Source: Bacteroidota bacterium (lineage in GTDB: Bacteria; Bacteroidota; Bacteroidia; JACCXN01). Taken from it: a DNA stretch of 57,117 nt. Location: positions 1 through 57,117 of the forward strand of contig JACCXN010000003.1 of assembly GCA_013696965.1 (NCBI GenBank). Direction: 5' to 3'. A model generated the notes under the pieces. That model saw only the letters and a list, made by a program, of their open reading frames with translations, made no database searches and was not told the origin of the DNA. Every line of letters begins with the position of its first letter. Position 1 is the stretch's first letter. Shown here one piece after another: positions 52,216 through 57,117 of the stretch. The translations under genes and the position numbers were made by a program.

Positions 52216-55200
52216 ATGACAAAATTGTTAAAGAAATATTCTTTTTTAAAGCTATTGCACCGAAAATCAATAGTTTTATTGTTTCTGCTTATTTTTATCA
52301 ATAACTCTGATGCCCTCACAAGAATTTCTGTCAAATCAGGTAATTGGAACAACAGTGATACTTGGGGTTGCTTTAATTGTATCCCCAAAATAGTTGATGA
52401 TGTTGTAATTAGTTCCGGACATACTGTTACTGTAACTTCAGGAAAGCCTGTTGTAGCAACTTTAACCATTAATGCTTCCGGAGAATTATATCAGACTGTA
52501 GAGTTAAGAGTAAAAAATTCTTTAATCATTAATGGTATTCATACAGGATCAGGCAATCTTTTGGTTACGGGCAATAATGCATTAATTGATGGAACAGGCA
52601 CAATAAATAATTCAGGCACTTTGGGGGTAAATCAAAATGTTTCGATTAAAGTTACCTGTGATTTAACTAAAAACTTCGGCAATGTTGAAATCAGCAACAA
52701 CAAGGCATTAATCAACAATGGTATTTTTAGGATAGTAAACGGAAATTTAATCGGAGGAGGAGCTAGTTCTACCTGGATAAATGAACAAAATTCTTTATTA
52801 ATAGTTGGTGGAGAAGTAATGACAACGGGATTATTAACTGCCACAGCCATCAATAATACTGTTATTTATACTGGGGGGGCTTTTCAATTTATAAAAAACA
52901 CTAGTTATTATAATTTGGGAATCAATAAAATATCCAGTGCTGTTGCACGGTTTGCTGGCAATGCAATAATATACAATAATTTCACCATTACTTCCGGCAT
53001 TGCAGAAGTAGATCCCTTTGCTTTATCAGTTTACGGTTTAACTAATATTAACGGCAGGTTAAAATTAACAAGTGCAACAGGAGCCAAAATTTTTAATAAC
53101 ATTACAATCGGTTCATCCGGCATTTTTGAATGTACTGCAAGCATACCGGTAATTGTTAACGGGAATATAATTAACAATGGCAGCTTTATTTCCAACACAG
53201 GTATTTTTTCTCTTGATGGCACTTTAATGAGTATAAGTGGTGTCAACAATGTTCAATTCAATAATCTTAATGTTAACGGTAGTTATACCAATAACGGCAG
53301 TGTGGGTATAAAAAATTCATTTACCGGACCCGGCTCATTTTCTCAAGGTACAAACTCTGTCTTAGCATTAGAAGTAGTTCCTGCAAATTTTACTGTAACT
53401 ACTTTAAATGCGGAAGCTACAGAAAACACAGTACTATATAATGCAGTTGTTGACCAACAAATTAAAATCCCAACTGCAGGTTATTATCATCTGAATATAG
53501 CCGGTTCCGGCACAAAATTTCCTGCTTCCGCTTTAATTATAAATGGAAATTTAAATATCAGCAGCGCACTTGATGTTTCTTTGCTAGATTTCGATATTAA
53601 TCTTGCGGGCAACTGGAACAATACCGGAATTTTCATCCCCAGAAATGCAAGAGTATTTTTTACCGGTGCAAATCAAAATATAGTTAATCCATTAGGAGAA
53701 ACTTTTTTTAATTTAACCTTATCCGGTACAGATGTAAAAACAATTGATGCGGCAATTACTGTTATTAATGATTTGGTAATAAACTCCACTTTAGATGTTT
53801 CAACCTCCGCACATCAAATTAATGTTTTAAGAAACTGGAATAACAATGGAACTTTTGTAGCAAGAACAGGTACTGTTGTTTTTAATGGAATTATCTCTCA
53901 GCTAATTGGCGGCTCAGCTTTAACAACCTTTGGAAATATAAATGCCAGTAATCCTTCAGGCGTATCGCTCTCGGTTCATTCCAGAATTACAGGCACTCTT
54001 AATGTTGATCAGGGTGCGTTCAATACTACAGGGTTTAATTTTACCTTAGTATCCAATGCATACGGAACTGCCAGTATTGCTGCTTTAATAACAGGAGATG
54101 TCATTGGTGATATTATTATGGAAAGGTATCTTGCTCCCGGCCCTAACGATTGGCGTTTTTTATCTTCCGCTGTTAGTGGAAGAACTTTTAATGACTGGAA
54201 AGACGATTTTATTATGAGTGGGTTTCCCGGATCCCAATATCCAACATACGGTTTTGTTTCAATGTACACTTATAATGAAAGTGCTCCCGGGTTATATGAA
54301 ATAGGGTATGTTGGAGCAACTAACATTACAAATCCAATTACAACAGGAAAAGGTTTTTGGGCATATATAGGGCCTACTCCACTTACTATAGACGTTAAAG
54401 GCCCCATACACAAAGGCTTAATTTCATTGCCTGTTACTTACACCCCAAGTTCAGCAGGAGCAAGTCAGGACGGTTGGTGCATGGTTGGAAATCCTTATCC
54501 TTCCACGATAAACTGGGATGCCCCCGGCTGGATTAAAACCAATGTAGCTAATGCTATATATATTTGGAACAGTAGCAATCAACAATATGCCGTTTATCAG
54601 GGAGGGCTGGGTATAAATGGAGGTTCAAAATTTATTGGTTCATCACAGGCTTTCTGGGTACAAACTTATGGATCTTCTCCTGCTTTATCCCTAACTGAAA
54701 ACGTGAAAGCGAGCAATGACAAGTTTTTAAAAACCGGTTCCACAAATCTTAATATTCTTAAGTTTTCTATTGAAGGAAATAGCTTTAAAGATGAAACCAT
54801 TATTAATTTCGATGCTTCTTCATCCCTTGCATTTGAACCTAATTTAGATGCTAAAAAATTATTCAGTTTTAATTCAATTGTTCCATCAATTACCACGGTT
54901 GCTGATTCCATGGATTTATCAATAAATTACCTGCCTGATCTCTTTGAAAATATTTCAATTCCAATTAAAGTATTGACCGGTGTATCTGGAAATCATGCTA
55001 TTAATATTGACAAATCCGAATTCTCAGGGAAATTCACCTGTATAGTACTTGAAGACTTAGTAACAGGAACATTTATAAATTTAAACAGCACTGCATCCTA
55101 TTCATTTAATTTAAATGATACTACTTCTGCCCCAAGATTTTTACTACACTTAAAGCCCGCCCTGCAAAATCAAATTAAACCTGTTTCCTGTGCAAATTAT

Positions 55201-56148
55201 TTTGATGGAGCTATTAAGGTATCAGGCAAACCAGGAGATATTTTAAATTTTACCTGGACTGATGCCTCTGGAAACACCATCAAAACAACGACAGGTGCAA
55301 ATAATGACAGTATCAATGATCTTTCTCCCGGAATTTATTTTATTACTGTTTCCGGGACAGAATGTGGCTCCATTACAGATTCAATCATATTGGTAACTCC
55401 TGATTCTATCTCCTCTGCTATTTCATATACTGATGCAAGTTGTCCTTCTGAAGCAGATGGTTCAGCATCTGTACTAATTTCAGGTGGTACTCCACCTTAT
55501 TCTTATATATGGAATAATGGCTCAACACAAAGCAGCATTTGGGGTCTTTTATCAGGAAATTATGAATATACTGTTTATGACTCCAAAGGATGCTCATATA
55601 CTGAAAATATTAGTATAAATAATGAAACTCTGGTTACTGCAGCATATACTTCCAATAAGGATACTGTTTTATTAAGTTCCGGAGGTTGGATAGATTTTTA
55701 CAACACCTCTTTTAATGCACAAACTTACTTATGGGATTTTGGTGACGGAAATACTTCTTCCAATGAAAATCCTTCTCACCAATATACTATAGAAGGTGAA
55801 TATCAGGTAAAACTCTCAGCATATAATAATTTATGTGTAGAAAGTAAAGGTTCACAAATTGTAGTTTTAGATAATCCAACTGATATAGCCAATATAGCTT
55901 CAAATGAAGAAGAATTAACTTTTATCCAGAAAAATAATGAAATAAAATTGATTTTTAATCTGGATACTCAATCAGAAGCAGAAATATCTGTTTACAATAT
56001 TCCCGGTCAATTAATTTTTTCAGGGAGTAAAATAAAAGTAAAAAATGATATTATTACTGTGGATATTTCAGTCTTAAACCCGGGAATTTATTTTATTTCA
56101 GTTAGAACAAATAAAACCCTTACTTCTAAAAAAATTGTGATATTATAA
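52216..56148 (+). CDS. very large T9SS-sorted surface protein (beta-helix, shared domain, SprB-like and PKD repeats)
   Basis: 1310 residues from ATG 52216 (MTKLLKKYSFLKLLHRKS, then a hydrophobic export segment). Numbers below count from the upstream ATG at 52180. About 45-640 is a repetitive, Asn/Gly/Thr-rich beta-helix-like region (GNWNNSDTWG, then many NNGTF/NNGSF turns). About 645-840 has GPNDWRFLSSAVSG and a GWCMVGNPYPSTINW segment seen in T9SS cargo. About 856-990 is homologous to the neighbour at 49295. About 1075-1150 is a SprB-like repeat (GTPPYSYIWNNGSTQSSIWG). About 1153-1230 is a PKD domain (YLWDFGDGNTSSNENPSHQY). The last 70 residues are a type A sorting domain (GIYFISVRTNKTLTSKKIVI). 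Likely an adhesin or matrix protein. Confidence 0.92.
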   Translation: MTKLLKKYSFLKLLHRKSIVLLFLLIFINNSDALTRISVKSGNWNNSDTWGCFNCIPKIVDDVVISSGHTVTVTSGKPVVATLTINASGELYQTVELRVKNSLIINGIHTGSGNLLVTGNNALIDGTGTINNSGTLGVNQNVSIKVTCDLTKNFGNVEISNNKALINNGIFRIVNGNLIGGGASSTWINEQNSLLIVGGEVMTTGLLTATAINNTVIYTGGAFQFIKNTSYYNLGINKISSAVARFAGNAIIYNNFTITSGIAEVDPFALSVYGLTNINGRLKLTSATGAKIFNNITIGSSGIFECTASIPVIVNGNIINNGSFISNTGIFSLDGTLMSISGVNNVQFNNLNVNGSYTNNGSVGIKNSFTGPGSFSQGTNSVLALEVVPANFTVTTLNAEATENTVLYNAVVDQQIKIPTAGYYHLNIAGSGTKFPASALIINGNLNISSALDVSLLDFDINLAGNWNNTGIFIPRNARVFFTGANQNIVNPLGETFFNLTLSGTDVKTIDAAITVINDLVINSTLDVSTSAHQINVLRNWNNNGTFVARTGTVVFNGIISQLIGGSALTTFGNINASNPSGVSLSVHSRITGTLNVDQGAFNTTGFNFTLVSNAYGTASIAALITGDVIGDIIMERYLAPGPNDWRFLSSAVSGRTFNDWKDDFIMSGFPGSQYPTYGFVSMYTYNESAPGLYEIGYVGATNITNPITTGKGFWAYIGPTPLTIDVKGPIHKGLISLPVTYTPSSAGASQDGWCMVGNPYPSTINWDAPGWIKTNVANAIYIWNSSNQQYAVYQGGLGINGGSKFIGSSQAFWVQTYGSSPALSLTENVKASNDKFLKTGSTNLNILKFSIEGNSFKDETIINFDASSSLAFEPNLDAKKLFSFNSIVPSITTVADSMDLSINYLPDLFENISIPIKVLTGVSGNHAINIDKSEFSGKFTCIVLEDLVTGTFINLNSTASYSFNLNDTTSAPRFLLHLKPALQNQIKPVSCANYFDGAIKVSGKPGDILNFTWTDASGNTIKTTTGANNDSINDLSPGIYFITVSGTECGSITDSIILVTPDSISSAISYTDASCPSEADGSASVLISGGTPPYSYIWNNGSTQSSIWGLLSGNYEYTVYDSKGCSYTENISINNETLVTAAYTSNKDTVLLSSGGWIDFYNTSFNAQTYLWDFGDGNTSSNENPSHQYTIEGEYQVKLSAYNNLCVESKGSQIVVLDNPTDIANIASNEEELTFIQKNNEIKLIFNLDTQSEAEISVYNIPGQLIFSGSKIKVKNDIITVDISVLNPGIYFISVRTNKTLTSKKIVIL

Positions 56149-56323
56149 CTATGACTTAATTTCCAGAATCTACTTTTCTTCCAATCAGCACATCCCCTGT
56201 ATTCATTGCTATTAAATAGATTTATCAATTCTTTATTTTTTTAAAAAATCTAACTTGAAGAAGTGCTCCTTTTATCATAGTTTTATTGAATTTTTTTACC
56301 GAAAAGATAAAGATTTTACAGTT

Positions 56324-56672
56324 TCATTTGACAAACATCACAAAGTTGTAAACCCCATGGGGAGGCCTTTCTGGAATCTCAGGATGATGTTCTTTTAGCC
56401 AATCGTGGATTTGTGCCGAAGAAGTGTCTTGGTATTTGGTGAGTTTTTTTTCTTCGACAAATATTTCAAAAGGTGATAATATTTCATCTCTTTTCTGGAC
56501 TTCAAGAAAGTGTTTCTCCATAACCTTCTTCAGTCATTTGAAGGTGTTTCTTGACCGTTCTGGCATCCATATTACCAGACGGGCAATTTTAGGACTTGCT
56601 AAAGCCAAGCTTTACGTGTTTGTGAATTTCGTGATACATGATGATCCAGTTGTTTAAGTCGTTTTTTGTCAT
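56324..56672 (-). mobile_element. degenerate IS21-family istA fragment
   Basis: The minus strand opens MTKNDLNNWIIMYHEIHKHV, then KLGFSKS and a stop. The reading continues in other frames as KIAR, NMDARTVKKHLQMTEEGYG, and finally KRDEILSPFEIFVEEKKLTK and TSSAQIHDWLKEHHPEIPE with YNFVMFVK. This is the HTH-containing N-terminal part of an IS21 IstA transposase (the DTSAAQxHDWLKEHHPxxP-type block is characteristic). At least two frameshifts and loss of the DDE core and istB make it non-functional. No terminal inverted repeats were found. Confidence 0.75.
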
Positions 56673-56720
56673 ATCGATTAGAGGTTTAAAATTCCAATCG
56701 AAGGAACAGTAAATTTGACT

Positions 56721-56768
56721 TTTTAGGAACTAAATTTTGCCCCATGGGGCAAAATTTAGTTCCTAAAA
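56721..56768. repeat. perfect 48-bp palindrome
   Basis: Each arm is 24 bases with no spacer: TTTTAGGAACTAAATTTT followed by GCCCCA, and its exact complement. The centre is CCCCATGGGG, which also occurs in the nearby istA fragment (56353-56362). It lies 49 bases upstream of that fragment. It could form a cruciform or act as a bidirectional terminator; no gene is directly attached. Confidence 0.9.
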
Positions 56769-57117
56769 CCATACATCCATATTTTTAGAAAGTAGTACTT
56801 TCGTGTTTTCCAAAAACACTACATTTCGATTTGCCATGTTTATGACAATGTTATTTTCCGGTTACAGACAGGTTTATTCCTTTACGTTTCAGCCCTTTTT
56901 GTTTTCTGAGCTTTTTCAAAAAGATGGCTATAAAACCTCCACCCGGACCATAGCCGCTTGTCCTAATAAAGGATTAAAAGGAACTTTTACATCCTTTTAA
57001 TCCCTTATACATTTCATTGCTACCTAATTTTCCGACATTGTAATTGTTACGTTTTTGCCAGGATTCCCCACGGTATTGCTACTACTAATCCTAAAATTTC
57101 CCCTTTTGTTCTCCTCT
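56769..57117. other. stretch without a recognisable gene at the window end
   Basis: About 350 bases, slightly richer in G+C than other gaps. A 65-codon plus-strand frame (56803-57000) and a minus-strand frame entering from the right end (57117 down to a stop at 57024-57026) were inspected; neither shows a known motif. Degraded coding sequence is likely, given the neighbouring IS fragment. Confidence 0.4.

Noticed and set aside
56803-57000. 65-codon plus-strand ORF near the right end
   Set aside because: No family motif and unlike neighbouring coding composition; lies in decayed sequence beside an IS fragment.
57024-57117. Minus-strand frame entering from the right edge, ending NVTITMSEN
   Set aside because: Thirty open codons are too few to support a partial gene without a recognisable motif.

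Overview
This AT-rich window is from a member of the Bacteroidota. Two large secreted proteins and a subtilase end in type IX secretion (T9SS) type A C-terminal sorting domains. There is a GldI-like FKBP lipoprotein beside a DHH phosphoesterase, and a membrane protein with GldL-like HWPG motifs. Promoters fit the Bacteroidota -33 TTTG / -7 TAnnTTTG pattern, and purine-rich Shine-Dalgarno sites are mostly absent. No rRNA, tRNA, CRISPR array or complete prophage was seen. The genus cannot be determined by reading alone.

Left end (1-5000), accessory: the 5' end of a kaiC-like ATPase gene, a possible 33-residue lipoprotein, an intact triple-PAS histidine kinase flanked by decayed pieces of other kinases, a heptanucleotide tandem repeat, a lone MqsR-like toxin gene with only a 15-codon coupled partner, and a tandem array of a palindromic repeat element that runs into the start codon of an FAH-family hydrolase.

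5000-22400, mostly core: T9SS subtilase, lipoprotein, mnmA, a MORN-like repeat protein, gmhB next to a 50-codon remnant of gmhA, a secreted aminopeptidase P, rpmB, a 902-residue polytopic protein, cinA, a DUF4197 protein, an envelope beta-barrel protein, a PAP2 phosphatase, a baeRF-like protein and a MoxR ATPase.

22400-32800, an envelope protein-folding island: three SurA/parvulin-type genes lie between moxR and guaB. Beyond guaB are four consecutive FKBP genes fed by an NrnA-like DHH phosphoesterase gene with a well-placed promoter. Seven prolyl-isomerase-type proteins destined for the periplasm or outer membrane are encoded within about 10 kb.

32800-49100, housekeeping and stress: ndk, a DciA/DUF721 gene with recF, a TPR membrane protein, ribH, a GNAT enzyme, ettA, a UbiA-type prenyltransferase, cstA, sanA, a cation/proton antiporter with a soluble regulatory tail, two tandem-domain universal stress proteins, a nucleoside phosphorylase and a SirB1-like transglutaminase-fold protein.

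49300-57117, accessory: two T9SS surface proteins share a homologous domain, and a third decayed copy of that domain lies between them. Copies of the same palindromic element seen at 4.5 kb sit upstream of one of these genes and of the decayed copy. The right end holds a degenerate IS21 istA fragment and a perfect 48-bp palindrome. The most novel signal in the window is the dispersed palindromic element family (at least six copies), which repeatedly abuts gene starts.
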